From assembly GCF_000722635.1 (NCBI RefSeq), contig NZ_JOKH01000004.1, positions 142,773 to 206,772 on the forward strand: a DNA stretch of 64,000 nucleotides, read 5' to 3'. Within the stretch, counting starts at the first letter, position 1. Each line of letters opens with the position of its first letter. Shown here piece after piece: positions 1-9,529 of this stretch. Source of the stretch: Endozoicomonas numazuensis (GTDB lineage: Bacteria > Pseudomonadota > Gammaproteobacteria > Pseudomonadales > Endozoicomonadaceae). A program made the translations under genes and the position numbers. A model generated the notes under the pieces. That model searched no databases and was not told the DNA's origin. It saw only the letters and a list, made by a program, of their open reading frames with translations.

Positions 1-691
1 CCTGCCAGCGCAGAAAACTGGGATCATCAAGATTGAGTACGGATGTACCATTATTTTTAAGACCTTCCAGAATAAAGCCTTTTTCATGAATAACACCTTC
101 AAGGGTGTGCAGATCCTTCAGGTGGTTTTCAGCAGCATTTGTGATAATAGAAACATCGGGGGCAGTCAGCTGAGTAATGTACTCAATCTCACCGGGAGAG
201 CTGGTTCCCAGCTCAACAACGGCATGCTGCTGATCTTCTTCCAGTCTGAACAATGTCAGTGGCACACCGTAGGCATTATTCAAATTGCCCTCGGTTGCCA
301 GAACTTTTCCAGCCTGTTCAAACACCGATGCCAGCATCTCTTTAACCGAGGTTTTTCCACAAGTTCCGGTAACAGCCACAACAGGAGCATGGAAACACGC
401 CCGATTAAACTGCCCCAGTCGCCCCAGCGCTTTTTCGGTATCACGGACCTGAATCTGAGCAATTCCCAGTCCTTCAATAATTTCCTGCACCACAACTGCT
501 GAAGCGCCTGACGCCTCTGCCTGCTTAGCATAAGTATGACCATCAAAACGGGGACCTTTGATGGCGACAAAAAGATTGCCAGCCTCAATGGTTCTGGTAT
601 CGATGCTAATGCCAGATATCGATGTATCCTGACCTGTTAGAGTCCCATCCAGAACCTCAACCAGCTCAGAGAGAGTAAACGACCGAATCAT
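1..691 (-). CDS. murF: MurF, UDP-MurNAc-tripeptide--D-Ala-D-Ala ligase (N-terminal part)
   Basis: Cytoplasmic Mur ligase that adds D-Ala-D-Ala to the UDP-MurNAc-tripeptide, the last cytoplasmic step of peptidoglycan precursor synthesis. The reading frame opens with ATG at 691, overlapping the murE stop in an ATGA junction, and runs off the left edge, so about 230 of an expected 450 or so residues are present. The Mur ligase ATP-binding loop (VTGTCGKTS) is visible near residues 107-115, followed by the conserved EGNLNN and ELGTS segments. It is the last visible gene of the mraZ-rsmH-ftsL-ftsI-murE-murF series and is translationally coupled to murE. No stop codon lies inside the window. Confidence 0.95.
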   Translation of the reverse strand, partial: MIRSFTLSELVEVLDGTLTGQDTSISGISIDTRTIEAGNLFVAIKGPRFDGHTYAKQAEASGASAVVVQEIIEGLGIAQIQVRDTEKALGRLGQFNRACFHAPVVAVTGTCGKTSVKEMLASVFEQAGKVLATEGNLNNAYGVPLTLFRLEEDQQHAVVELGTSSPGEIEYITQLTAPDVSIITNAAENHLKDLHTLEGVIHEKGFILEGLKNNGTSVLNLDDPSFLRWQ

Positions 692-2214
692 AGGCCCTCC
701 TCTGTGTACGAAGCAGTTGATGGTTTCCAAAGATCCAGAGCTTTGATCGCTTCTTCACAATCATCAAATGAATGTCGAATGCCATTAATTTCCTGATAAT
801 CTTCGTGACCCTTACCAGCAATAACAACAATATCTCCAGCACCCGCTTTGCAGATAGCCAATTGAATGGCCTCAGCACGATTAATAACAGAGGTCACCGG
901 TGTATCTGACTGCTCAACACCCGCCAGAGCATCCCTGATAATCTCAGAGGGATCTTCACTTCGAGGATTATCACTGGTTACCACCACCTCATCCGCACCC
1001 TGAACGGCCGCACGAGCCATAAGAGGCCTTTTTCCCCGATCCCTGTCACCACCACAACCAAAGACGCAGATTAATTTTGAAGCCCCATGCTCACGTAAAG
1101 CTGTCAACACACTGACCAGAGCGTCCGATGTATGGGCATAGTCCACGACGACAACGGGCTTTTGCCCCCCTCCCAGTCTTTGCATTCTTCCAGGTACCGG
1201 AATCAACTGAGGCAACTGCTCAAGAACTTGCTCCAAGGAAAACCCCTGGCAACAAACAGCACCTATAACAGCCAAAAGGTTTTCGAGGCTGAAGCGACCA
1301 AATTGTGGCGTTTTTAACTGACCCTCTCCCCAAGGAGTGATCAAATCAGACTTAACACCTTCAGAATCCAAAGTAATGTTGTTGGCAAAGATATCTGCCT
1401 GAGCCGAAACCATCGAAAAGGTGAAAGTTTCCGTCTCTTCGGAGCAACGGGACAACATCAACCCACTGTATTCATCGTCCAGATTTATGACAGCCTTCTT
1501 GACCCTGCCCCCGACAAACAACAATGCCTTGGCTTCTGCATAGGCGTCCATCGTCTGATGGTAATCAAGGTGATCTCGACTGATATTCGTAAAAACGCCC
1601 ACCTCAAACTGCAGCCCATCTGCTCTCCCCTGATGCAAGCCATGAGAGGAAACCTCCATCGCCATAGAATGCACCTGACTTCCCACCAGCTCTGCCATAA
1701 AGCTCTGCGTAGAAACGGAGTCCGATGTTGTATTCAGACAGGGCTCCAACTCAGGTGGAACGCCTTTACCCAATGTTCCCATGACGGCACAAGGCTCATC
1801 GAGCAAAGAAAGTAATTGTGCAGCAAACCAACAGGTAGAGGTTTTACCATTGGTTCCAGTGACCCCTGTCAGTTTGAGCTTTGAAGATGGCTGCCGATAG
1901 AATTGATCGGCAAGAAAGCTAATACGCGCCTTTAAATCTTTAATAAAAATAATGGGCTTGCCAGACAGTGTTTCTGTTTCAAAAGCCGAAGTTTCAACAC
2001 TCTCAGCAAGTACTGCAGCCGCACCTGACGCCACTGCTGTTTTAATAAATTCTCGACCATCAGAACTAAAACCCGGCACAGCCAGAAACAGCTCACCCCC
2101 GATCAACCTGCGGCTGTCGAGGGTCAGTCCTGTCAGTTGTATGTCTTTATCCAGCGGAGGATGATTCAACGCCACCAGCACTTCATTTACAGACGTCATT
2201 TGACACGAGGTCAT
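688..2214 (-). CDS. murE: MurE, UDP-MurNAc-L-Ala-D-Glu--meso-diaminopimelate ligase
   Basis: Adds meso-diaminopimelate to UDP-MurNAc-L-Ala-D-Glu in the cytoplasm. The 508-residue length is normal for the family. The ATP-binding motif GTNGKTS lies near residues 119-125. The DNPR motif of DAP-type MurE enzymes is present in TSDNPRSEDP near residue 414, which predicts a diaminopimelate rather than a lysine peptidoglycan. The ATG at 2214 overlaps the ftsI stop by four bases and the stop overlaps the murF ATG, so all three are coupled. A second in-frame Met five codons in has no better ribosome-binding site, so the first is kept. Confidence 0.97.
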   Translation of the reverse strand: MTSCQMTSVNEVLVALNHPPLDKDIQLTGLTLDSRRLIGGELFLAVPGFSSDGREFIKTAVASGAAAVLAESVETSAFETETLSGKPIIFIKDLKARISFLADQFYRQPSSKLKLTGVTGTNGKTSTCWFAAQLLSLLDEPCAVMGTLGKGVPPELEPCLNTTSDSVSTQSFMAELVGSQVHSMAMEVSSHGLHQGRADGLQFEVGVFTNISRDHLDYHQTMDAYAEAKALLFVGGRVKKAVINLDDEYSGLMLSRCSEETETFTFSMVSAQADIFANNITLDSEGVKSDLITPWGEGQLKTPQFGRFSLENLLAVIGAVCCQGFSLEQVLEQLPQLIPVPGRMQRLGGGQKPVVVVDYAHTSDALVSVLTALREHGASKLICVFGCGGDRDRGKRPLMARAAVQGADEVVVTSDNPRSEDPSEIIRDALAGVEQSDTPVTSVINRAEAIQLAICKAGAGDIVVIAGKGHEDYQEINGIRHSFDDCEEAIKALDLWKPSTASYTEEGL

Positions 2215-3989
2215 GTTCCATCCTGTTTTAATTTCATAACTCCAGCCCGATGACTGGATCTTTCCGCTGTCAGCACTTTGTCTTCACTGGGCTTGACACC
2301 CAGCATTCTCAATGCCTGACCATTTACTTTGGAAAAAACCGGACCCGCTATCACACCACCGTAATAATCTTTTCCTGCAGGATCATCAATAATCACGACT
2401 GTAGCAATGCGAGGATTTTCTACAGGAGCGACACCCGCAAAAAGTCCCACATAACGATCTTCAAGGTAGCCACTACTACCGACTTTTTTAACCGTTCCCG
2501 TTTTCCCCCCCACATTGTAGGACTTGACCGCACCTCGCCAGCCTGTCCCACCTTTACCGACCACCTTCCCCAGCATTTCCATGATGTCATGGGCTACATC
2601 TTCATCCATGACCCGAACACCGTCAGGTGCCACATCGCGCTTGATCAGGGAGGCAGGCCTGAGCAGCCCTCCAGAACCCAGTACTGAATAGGCTTGCGCG
2701 AGCTGCAATGGCGTCACCGTCAAACCATAACCAAAGGACAGAGTCGCCACTTCAATATCACTCCAGCGATCCCTGTAAGGAAGAAAACCGGCTCTTTCGC
2801 CAGGAAAGCCAGTTCCAGGACTCTGACCGAATCCGACACGACGTAACATATCGACGACCTTATCAACACCAATATCGAGGGCCATTTTAGTCACACCGAT
2901 ATTGCTGGACTTTTTCAGTACCGTCTCAACATCAATGGTTCCATAACCTATGACATCCCGAACAGCATTTCGGCCTACGCGTAGATAGCCCACACCGGTT
3001 TTGACCTGGGTATAGCGATTATACCTGCCCGTTTCCATGGCAGCAGCGACAGTAAAAGGCTTTAAAGTTGACCCGGGCTCTACCAGGTCAGTCATTACAC
3101 GGTTTCTCATGCGGTAAGGCTGCAACCCGGTTCGATTATTAGGGTTATAAGATGGCTGATTGACCATGGCCAGAACCTCTCCGGTCTGAACATCCATCAT
3201 TATCAGAGAACCCGCTGTAGCCTTGGCTTTTTCAACTGCACTTTTCAGTTCTCGATAAGCCATGTACTGAAGTCTGGAATCAATACTGAGCATCAATTCT
3301 TTTCCAGGCTGCGCACTTTCAACCAGCTCAGCCTCTTTGGCAAGACGACCTCTCCGATCTTTCAACAACCTTCTGGTCCCTTCCGTACCGGTCAGCCAGT
3401 GATCATAGCCCAGTTCAAGACCTTCCTGCCCTTTGTCATCAATACCCGTGATTCCAACCAGATGCGCTGTCACCTCACCCATAGGGTAGTAACGCCTCTG
3501 CTCATCAAGAATATGGACACCCGGTACTTTCAACGCTTTAACTTTTTCACCCCGCTCCGGTGTCATCTGCCGCTTGAGATAGATAAACTCTTTCTCAACG
3601 CTCTTTTTAACCCTGCCCGCCAACCAGCTCTTATCTACTTTGAGAGTAAATGCCAGCTCATCCCAGCGCTCTGGCACCTTGATCAGCTCTTGAGGATCAG
3701 CCCAGATAGTCATGACGGGAGCACTTACCGCAAGGATCTTGCCATTGCGGTCAAACACTACGCCACGGTGGGCGGGTATAGCCTCATGACGAACAGAACG
3801 CTTATCGCCTTCATTCTGAAGAAAATTCCGATTCAACACTTGAAGATCGACAAGGCGATAGCAGATCACCAGCCCCGCCGTAATGAACAACAGCTGCAGA
3901 AGTTTGACTCTCCAGCGAAATGGCATGGACTCTTTTTTGCCAACCTGGCTTTTTCTGTTGGCACTGGCCGTCCTTGCTGCAGATTTCAC
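2211..3989 (-). CDS. ftsI: FtsI/PBP3, septal peptidoglycan transpeptidase
   Basis: Penicillin-binding protein 3, the septum-specific transpeptidase of the divisome. Its 592 residues start with a short basic cytoplasmic segment and one membrane anchor (about residues 29-47). The PBP dimerisation domain follows, then the transpeptidase domain with the three active-site motifs: STLK (catalytic Ser, in EPGSTLKPF), SSN (KKSSNIGV) and KTGT (GGKTGTVKK). The start overlaps the ftsL stop and the stop overlaps the murE start, both as ATGA junctions, as expected for a translationally coupled division and cell-wall operon. Identification is secure from the motifs and gene order. Confidence 0.97.
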   Translation of the reverse strand: MKSAARTASANRKSQVGKKESMPFRWRVKLLQLLFITAGLVICYRLVDLQVLNRNFLQNEGDKRSVRHEAIPAHRGVVFDRNGKILAVSAPVMTIWADPQELIKVPERWDELAFTLKVDKSWLAGRVKKSVEKEFIYLKRQMTPERGEKVKALKVPGVHILDEQRRYYPMGEVTAHLVGITGIDDKGQEGLELGYDHWLTGTEGTRRLLKDRRGRLAKEAELVESAQPGKELMLSIDSRLQYMAYRELKSAVEKAKATAGSLIMMDVQTGEVLAMVNQPSYNPNNRTGLQPYRMRNRVMTDLVEPGSTLKPFTVAAAMETGRYNRYTQVKTGVGYLRVGRNAVRDVIGYGTIDVETVLKKSSNIGVTKMALDIGVDKVVDMLRRVGFGQSPGTGFPGERAGFLPYRDRWSDIEVATLSFGYGLTVTPLQLAQAYSVLGSGGLLRPASLIKRDVAPDGVRVMDEDVAHDIMEMLGKVVGKGGTGWRGAVKSYNVGGKTGTVKKVGSSGYLEDRYVGLFAGVAPVENPRIATVVIIDDPAGKDYYGGVIAGPVFSKVNGQALRMLGVKPSEDKVLTAERSSHRAGVMKLKQDGT

Positions 3990-4282
3990 GGTACCACCAT
4001 TTTTATACGTCCAGCATCAGGCACTTCCATGTCCAACTCTTCCCTTGCAATTTTTTCCACTCGCCCTGGATTAGTGAGGGAACTCTGTTCTAAAAGCAAC
4101 TTACCCCACTCAACCTGGGCCTTATTCCTTCGCTCCAACTCCTGTTGAAGCTCATTATGCAGCCGTCTGTTTTCATGACCGACAAAGCTCACTGCCACTC
4201 CAGACACAAGCACACTGGTCAGCAGCAGAGCACTGACTAAATTGGATTTTTGAAACAACGCCTGCAGCGGTTTTCTATCCAT
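3986..4282 (-). CDS. ftsL: FtsL, cell division protein
   Basis: Small bitopic divisome protein that forms a complex with FtsB and FtsQ. The 98 residues comprise a short cytoplasmic N-terminus, one transmembrane helix (about residues 15-35) and a periplasmic heptad-rich segment (ENRRLHNELQQELERRNKAQ) that fits the family's coiled coil. Sequence conservation in this family is weak, so the call rests on size, topology and position between rsmH and ftsI. It overlaps ftsI by four bases and lies 13 bases downstream of rsmH. Confidence 0.93.
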   Translation of the reverse strand: MDRKPLQALFQKSNLVSALLLTSVLVSGVAVSFVGHENRRLHNELQQELERRNKAQVEWGKLLLEQSSLTNPGRVEKIAREELDMEVPDAGRIKMVVP

Positions 4283-4295
4283 TTTTTCAGCCTTG

Positions 4296-5228
4296 TCAGA
4301 TCAGTTTCTCAGCAATACGCATGACGGCACTTCTCGCTCTTGGGTTAGCCTTAACTTCTTGCTCACCCGGTTTAATGGCTTTACCTATTGGCCTCAGTCG
4401 TTTGTTAAGCTGATCTTCCGTTACCGGCATCCAGCGCGGTAACTCATCGCCTTTGGCCTGTTTTCGAATAAATCGTTTGGCAATCCTGTCTTCCAGTGAG
4501 TGGAAACTGATAACCACCAGACGCCCACCCGGTTTGAGTACTTCAAGCGCTATATCCAGACAATCCACCAGATCATCCAGCTCTCGATTTATATGTATAC
4601 GGATTGCCTGAAACGCTCTGGTAGCCGGATGCTTGCCCTTCTCTCTGGAAGAGCTGGCAGCGGCAATAATGTTCGCCAGACGTTTCGTCGTTGTAATAGG
4701 CCCTTCTTCTCTTTCCCTGATAACCGCTCTGGCAATTCTGCGGGAGAAACGATCTTCGCCGTATTCCCAGATCACCCTGCTAATCTCCTGCTCTTCGGCA
4801 CGATTTATCCAATCTGCTGCACTTTCTCCCTGAGTGGTATTCATCCGCATGTCCAGCGGACCATCCTGCATAAAGCTAAAACCCCTCTCAGCGTTGTCTA
4901 ACTGTGGAGAAGAGACTCCCAGATCCAGCAACACACCTTCTACCTTCTGCCCCTGAAGCGCTTCTTCCAGCTCTGCAAAGGATCCGTGATAGATAGAAAA
5001 GCGGCTATCTGCTTCAGCCAGCTGATCAGCAACGGCTATAGCTCTGGGATCTTTGTCGATACCGACCAGCCGCCCTTTGTCGGAAAGCTTTTCCAGGATG
5101 GCACGACTGTGACCACCGCGACCAAATGTTCCATCGACATAGATCCCATCCGGATCTGTAACCAGGGCTTCAACCGCTTCGTTTAACAGCACCGTAACGT
5201 GCTGATCTGATTGTTCTTGTAATGACAT
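4296..5228 (-). CDS. rsmH: RsmH (MraW), 16S rRNA m4C1402 methyltransferase
   Basis: S-adenosylmethionine-dependent methyltransferase acting on N4 of C1402 of 16S rRNA. The 310-residue length is typical. The opening [13 protein letters not shown] segment, the SAM-binding [12 protein letters not shown] loop, the [12 protein letters not shown] segment and the ISFHSLEDR motif near the C-terminus are all family signatures. It lies 24 bases downstream of mraZ and 13 bases upstream of ftsL, as in most proteobacterial division clusters. Confidence 0.97.
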   Translation of the reverse strand: MSLQEQSDQHVTVLLNEAVEALVTDPDGIYVDGTFGRGGHSRAILEKLSDKGRLVGIDKDPRAIAVADQLAEADSRFSIYHGSFAELEEALQGQKVEGVLLDLGVSSPQLDNAERGFSFMQDGPLDMRMNTTQGESAADWINRAEEQEISRVIWEYGEDRFSRRIARAVIREREEGPITTTKRLANIIAAASSSREKGKHPATRAFQAIRIHINRELDDLVDCLDIALEVLKPGGRLVVISFHSLEDRIAKRFIRKQAKGDELPRWMPVTEDQLNKRLRPIGKAIKPGEQEVKANPRARSAVMRIAEKLI

Positions 5229-5252
5229 CGATCATGCCCGGGCTAATGCCCA

Positions 5253-5708
5253 TTAAAGGGATAAAGACTGGAGTTCAGCTGGCACTTCGCCGGATTCACT
5301 GGCTTCCTGAAGATAATCGTCTCGCCGCTGATTCCAGCTGGCTTCATCCCACAGTTCAAACTTTTTGCCCTGACCCAGAAGAATGCAGCGCTTATCCAAG
5401 CCTGCATAATCCCTGAGCAAGGGAGGTACTAAAACTCGGCCACTGCCATCCATATCAATGTCGGTTGCATGTCCGATAAGAAGTCTCTGGATACGGCGTG
5501 TCATAGGATGAAAACTGGGCAAGGCTTCAATTTTCGCTTGAATGGCCTCCCACTCATCCTGTGGATAAATCAATAGACAGGGTTCATCGGTATCAATGGT
5601 CGCCACCAGGCTGCCTTCACAACGATCCCTCAACACCTGCCGATAACGGGTAGGTATTGCAAGACGCCCTTTAGCATCGAGGTTTATGGCATTGACCCCA
5701 CGAAACAA
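5253..5708 (-). CDS. mraZ: MraZ, transcriptional regulator of the division cluster
   Basis: AbrB/SpoVT-like DNA-binding protein that in E. coli represses its own operon. The 151 residues contain two tandem copies of the MraZ fold, with DxKGRLxxPxRYR and DxxGRxLxPxxLR signatures near residues 11 and 90. The start is TTG at 5708, because the product must begin MFRG as in the family and no ATG is available. A strong AGGGAG ribosome-binding site lies at 5716-5721, seven bases upstream. It is the first gene of the cluster and has a good promoter and a repeat operator just upstream. Confidence 0.95.
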   Translation of the reverse strand: MFRGVNAINLDAKGRLAIPTRYRQVLRDRCEGSLVATIDTDEPCLLIYPQDEWEAIQAKIEALPSFHPMTRRIQRLLIGHATDIDMDGSGRVLVPPLLRDYAGLDKRCILLGQGKKFELWDEASWNQRRDDYLQEASESGEVPAELQSLSL

Positions 5709-5799
5709 ATCGGTTCTCCCTGGTCAAGTCAGACAGGATGAAAGGCTAAAGCCCGGAGAGAAAAAAGTGCTCATTACTACCCCTCTTCCTCACATCATG

Positions 5800-5834
5800 C
5801 CCATTAAACTCCACATTTATCCACTTTACGCCAC
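5800..5834 (-). promoter_or_regulatory. MraZ-box operator: four GTGG-type repeats with 10-bp period
   Basis: Read on the minus strand, GTGGC, GTGGA, GTGGA and ATGGG occur at 5834-5830, 5824-5820, 5814-5810 and 5804-5800, exactly ten bases apart. MraZ of E. coli is known to bind direct GTGGG repeats separated by five bases, so this is very probably the autoregulatory MraZ site. It lies just downstream of the -10 box and would cover the transcription start. Confidence 0.85.
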
Positions 5835-5842
5835 TGAAGCAC

Positions 5843-5871
5843 ACTATAGAAATCTCAAAAACCCACGTCAA
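5843..5871 (-). promoter_or_regulatory. Sigma-70 promoter of the mraZ operon
   Basis: On the minus strand a TTGACG -35 box (5871-5866) and a TATAGT -10 box (5848-5843) are separated by exactly 17 bases. Transcription would start about 7 bases after the -10, near 5836, leaving a leader of roughly 130 nt before the TTG start of mraZ. Confidence 0.85.
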
Positions 5872-6004
5872 GGTCAGAATCTGTCTGCTGCGTCAAAGAA
5901 TTGACCTGGACAGAGAGCTCATAACCAGAACATTGCATTAAAAAAGTGCATGAAAATGAGCAGCTTGGGAGGAAGATCTATTTAAGCTCGTGAAGCCAGA
6001 AAGC

Positions 6005-6035
6005 TGTCTGAAAAAAATTGTAAAAATTTCAGACA
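6005..6035. other. AT-rich hairpin downstream of rnpB
   Basis: TGTCTGAAA (6005-6013) and TTTCAGACA (6027-6035) form a 9-bp stem about 120 bases past the 3' end of RNase P RNA. It may end read-through transcription, but there is no classical U-tract, so the role is uncertain. The remaining stretch between the mraZ promoter and rnpB (5900-6150) shows no gene. Confidence 0.35.
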
Positions 6036-6152
6036 ATTACATAAATCGATGAACACAACGCTCAATCCATTGCAGATTGGCAAATCATACTCTCCGAATT
6101 ACTTTCCGGAGTTACTCAGGTAAAGCTCTCACTTAGCGGAAGAAAAAGAAGT

Positions 6153-6533
<381 letters not shown>

Positions 6534-6539
6534 CGGCGA

Positions 6540-6568
6540 ATACTACCGAATCATCCCGCTCACTGCAA
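6540..6568 (-). promoter_or_regulatory. rnpB promoter
   Basis: On the minus strand TTGCAG (6568-6563) and TAGTAT (6545-6540) are separated by 17 bases and lie about 7 bases upstream of the expected 5' end of RNase P RNA near 6533. Confidence 0.75.
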
Positions 6569-6640
6569 TTCATTCATTTCCGAAAGTTGTAAAAAATCTT
6601 TATCAGGTATCCGACCCACAGAAGATTTTCTCAGCATGAC

Positions 6641-6808
6641 TAGGAGGCTGACCGAGAATAGCGTCCGAGCATAAAATTCAGTAGAACGAGTCAGCTTTTT
6701 CACTGGTTTTGTGCGAATAGTTGACCTATTTTTAAGCAAATCCAGTGGAAAAGATGGCCGTTCTTTCTGGATTTTAGGCCGGACTGTCTATTCTCGGTCA
6801 GCCTCCTA
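6641..6808. mobile_element. Palindromic MITE, copy 1
   Basis: A 168-bp element with perfect 21-bp terminal inverted repeats (TAGGAGGCTGACC... at one end, its complement at the other). It abuts copy 2 and shares the TA dinucleotide at 6807-6808. It differs from copies 2 and 3 by a two-T insertion in the loop region and one change in the inner stem that breaks a base pair. It has no coding capacity. TA target usage and TIR form suggest mobilisation in trans by a Tc1/mariner-IS630-type transposase, which is an inference. Confidence 0.88.
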
Positions 6809-6972
6809 GGAGGCTGACCGAGAATAGCGTCCGAGCATAAAATTCAGTAGAACGAGTCAGCTTTTTCACTGGATTTGTGCGAATAGTTGACCTATTTAAG
6901 CAAATCCAGTGGAAAAGATGGCCGTTCTTTCTGGATTTTAGGCCGGACTGTCTATTCTCGGTCAGCCTCCTA
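6807..6972. mobile_element. Palindromic MITE, copy 2
   Basis: A 166-bp copy, identical by eye to the one at 27252-27417. Beyond the perfect ends, the two halves stay complementary with interruptions to the centre: a TAAAAT/CAG block, then an 11-bp inner stem CACTGGATTTG/CAAATCCAGTG, then a 5-bp stem AATAG/CTATT around a small loop. The whole element could fold into one long hairpin as DNA or RNA. Confidence 0.9.
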
Positions 6973-6993
6973 GGAGGCTGACCGAGAATAGAC
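6971..6993. repeat. Solo MITE terminus
   Basis: A further 21-23 bp MITE end starts on the TA that closes copy 2 and is followed by unrelated sequence. It matches the inverted right end (…AATAGAC) best, so it is the remnant of a third copy or of the target into which copies 1-2 inserted. Confidence 0.75.
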
Positions 6994-7490
6994 TTGAAAA
7001 GAGTCGACTAAACATCCAAGTGGCGTAGCAAGCAGTTCAGATTGAGAATCACTGAACCTTGAAAGGAAGGTTATAGGTATCGCCATAATCATTCCTATCT
7101 GATGATTTCATTTTGTATAAGCGCTACTGTTACTCTCTTTCTTGATGACCCCGGACACAACCCGTTTTCTTGCATAATCAAGCAAGATTTATCGGTGAGA
7201 CAAATAAAAGTCTAAAGACGTTTACTTGCAACTTTCAGGGTGATAACAGTACTGTCACAACCCCCAAGAACCTCACGCACTTTTCGGGTGCAGAAAAAAA
7301 AATCGCTATTTTCTGCATTAAACCCTACGACAACTATTGCAGATTGATCAAAAACTCCACATTATAAAATCTAAAGGGCTGGAAATTTCCTGCCATTCTG
7401 TTTGAGTCAACATCAATGTTTCAGTTGAGATTTCCATGATGTCAGCCAATGGACGGCTGCCAGCCCAGGCCACTGCTTATACTTGCTTTC
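6994..7490. other. Intergenic region, no gene recognised
   Basis: About 500 bases between the MITE cluster and the yeaG promoter region. It is AT-rich and has no reading frame with a convincing ribosome-binding site or recognisable product. I see no RNA gene or repeat in it. Confidence 0.5.
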
Positions 7491-7571
7491 TATAATTATA
7501 AGAGTGGCTAATGTACTGATCTTGCCGATAGTCGTAATTGAGGGGGCGGCCAAACCCCGGTACGGCTATCG
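7491..7571 (+). promoter_or_regulatory. Possible yeaG promoter and structured leader
   Basis: A TATAAT hexamer at 7491-7496 is a candidate -10 box, without a good -35. Downstream, CGATAGTCG (7526-7534) and CGGCTATCG (7563-7571) can pair over nine positions with one G-U, enclosing a GGGG/CCCC inner stem (7542-7558). The hairpin would sit in the 5' leader of the yeaG mRNA. No sigma-54 GG-N10-GC element was found here, although E. coli yeaGH is sigma-54/RpoS-linked. Confidence 0.4.
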
Positions 7572-7602
7572 AAACCGAACATCAGACAGGGCAGGGCACA
7601 AT

Positions 7603-9525
7603 ATGGATATATTTAACCACTATCAGGAGCGATTCCAATCCACGCAGCAGGAAGAGCTTAACATCCAGGAGTATCTGGATCTCTGCAAAGAAGACCCTGG
7701 TGCCTATGCCAATGCAGCAGAAAGAATGCTGTTGGCTATTGGCGAACCACAGATGACTGATACCTCCCGGGACTCACGCCTCAGCCGTATATTTTCCAAT
7801 AAACTGATCAAGCGATACCCTGCCTTTGAAGAGTTTTATGGCATGGAAGAAGCGATTGAACAAATCGTATCCTACTTCAAACATGCTGCTCAGGGACTGG
7901 AAGAAAAGAAACAGATTCTCTATTTGCTGGGTCCGGTTGGTGGAGGTAAGTCATCTCTCGCAGAACGATTAAAAGCCCTGATGCAAAGACAACCTTTCTA
8001 TGCCATTAAAGGTTCGCCGGTTTTCGAATCCCCTCTTAATCTGTTCAATGCCGAAGAAGACGGAGACATACTAACTCAGGAATACGGTATTCCCCAACGC
8101 TACCTTGGCGGCATCATGTCACCCTGGGCAGTAAAACGTCTGAACGAATTTGGCGGTGATATTACCAAGTTCAAAATTGTAAAACTTTATCCGAGTATTC
8201 TGAATCAAGTAGCCATCGCTAAGACCGAGCCAGGCGATGAAAACAATCAGGATATTTCCAGCCTGGTAGGTAAAGTCGATATTCGTCAGCTGGAAGAATA
8301 CTCACAGGATGATCCAGACGCTTACAGTTTCTCCGGCGCACTCTGCCGTGCCAACCAGGGCCTGATGGAATTTGTAGAAATGTTCAAGGCTCCCATCAAA
8401 GTCCTTCACCCCCTGCTGACTGCAACTCAGGAAGGCAACTACAACAGTACGGAAGGTATGGGAGCCATTCCTTTTAATGGTGTATTACTTGCTCACTCCA
8501 ATGAATCTGAGTGGCAGACCTTTAAAAACAATAAAACCAATGAAGCCTTTATTGACCGGGTCAATATCGTCAAGGTTCCTTATTGCACTCGAGTCAAAGA
8601 AGAGATCCTGATCTATGAGAAGCTATTAACCAACAGCTCTCTGAGAGACGCTCCCTGCGCACCTGATACATTGAAAATGCTGGCCCAGTTTTCAGTACTT
8701 TCCAGAGTAAAAGAACCTGATAACTCCAATGTATATTCCAAGATGAGAGTTTATGACGGTGAAAACCTGAAAGATACTGACCCCAACGCCAAGCCTTTAC
8801 AAGAATATAAAGATGCCGCAGGTGTCGATGAAGGCATGGAAGGACTTTCTACCCGTTTTGCTTTCAAGATCCTATCCAAGGTTTTCAACTTTGATCCAAC
8901 AGAAGTGGCCGCCAACCCTGTTCATATGCTTTATGTCCTGGAGCAACAGATTGAACAGCAACAGTTCCCGAAAGAAATACATGAACGTTATCTGCGTTAT
9001 GTGAAGGAATTCCTGGCACCCAAATACATTGAATTCCTGGGCAAAGAGATTCAAACAGCTTACCTCGAGTCATACTCTGAATATGGCCAGAATATCTTTG
9101 ATCGCTACATTACTTACGCAGACTTCTGGATTCAGGATCAGGAATACCGTGATCCTGAAACCGGAGATATTCTTGACCGGGTCGCCATTAACGAAGAGTT
9201 GGAGAAAATCGAGAAAGCAGCCAGTATCGCCAATCCGAAGGACTTCCGGAACGAAGTCGTTAACTTCGTACTCAGAGCACGGGCCAACAATCAGGGCAGC
9301 AACCCAAGCTGGTCCAGCTACGAGAAAATGCGCACCGTAATTGAGAAGAAAATGTTCTCTAACACTGAAGACCTGCTGCCGGTCATTTCATTTAATGCCA
9401 AGAGCAGCAATGAAGACCAGCGCAAGCATAACGAGTTCGTAAAACGTATGGTTGAAAGAGGTTATACCGAGAAACAGGTCAGACTACTGGCTGAATGGTA
9501 TATCAGGGTCAGAAAGTCACAGTAA
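7603..9525 (+). CDS. yeaG: PrkA/YeaG family serine protein kinase
   Basis: AAA+-type serine protein kinase of the PrkA family, induced in E. coli by nitrogen starvation and stationary phase. The start at 7603 is chosen because it gives MDIFNHYQ, colinear with the E. coli YeaG N-terminus, and a 640-residue product of family length; the upstream open frame adds 40 unconserved codons. A Walker A loop GPVGGGKSS lies at about residues 110-118. The C-terminal half carries the PrkA C-terminal domain. It is the first gene of a conserved trio with yeaH and ycgB, though about 400 bases separate it from yeaH. In E. coli YeaG acts with YeaH; direct substrates are poorly known. Confidence 0.95.
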   Translation: MDIFNHYQERFQSTQQEELNIQEYLDLCKEDPGAYANAAERMLLAIGEPQMTDTSRDSRLSRIFSNKLIKRYPAFEEFYGMEEAIEQIVSYFKHAAQGLEEKKQILYLLGPVGGGKSSLAERLKALMQRQPFYAIKGSPVFESPLNLFNAEEDGDILTQEYGIPQRYLGGIMSPWAVKRLNEFGGDITKFKIVKLYPSILNQVAIAKTEPGDENNQDISSLVGKVDIRQLEEYSQDDPDAYSFSGALCRANQGLMEFVEMFKAPIKVLHPLLTATQEGNYNSTEGMGAIPFNGVLLAHSNESEWQTFKNNKTNEAFIDRVNIVKVPYCTRVKEEILIYEKLLTNSSLRDAPCAPDTLKMLAQFSVLSRVKEPDNSNVYSKMRVYDGENLKDTDPNAKPLQEYKDAAGVDEGMEGLSTRFAFKILSKVFNFDPTEVAANPVHMLYVLEQQIEQQQFPKEIHERYLRYVKEFLAPKYIEFLGKEIQTAYLESYSEYGQNIFDRYITYADFWIQDQEYRDPETGDILDRVAINEELEKIEKAASIANPKDFRNEVVNFVLRARANNQGSNPSWSSYEKMRTVIEKKMFSNTEDLLPVISFNAKSSNEDQRKHNEFVKRMVERGYTEKQVRLLAEWYIRVRKSQ

Positions 9526-9529
9526 CCGA

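Noticed and set aside
3399-4148. 249-codon plus-strand frame opposite ftsI/ftsL
   Set aside because: It is a shadow of two well-identified division genes.
7380-7602. Sigma-54 promoter before yeaG
   Set aside because: Expected from E. coli, but no GG-N10-GC element with the right flanks could be found.
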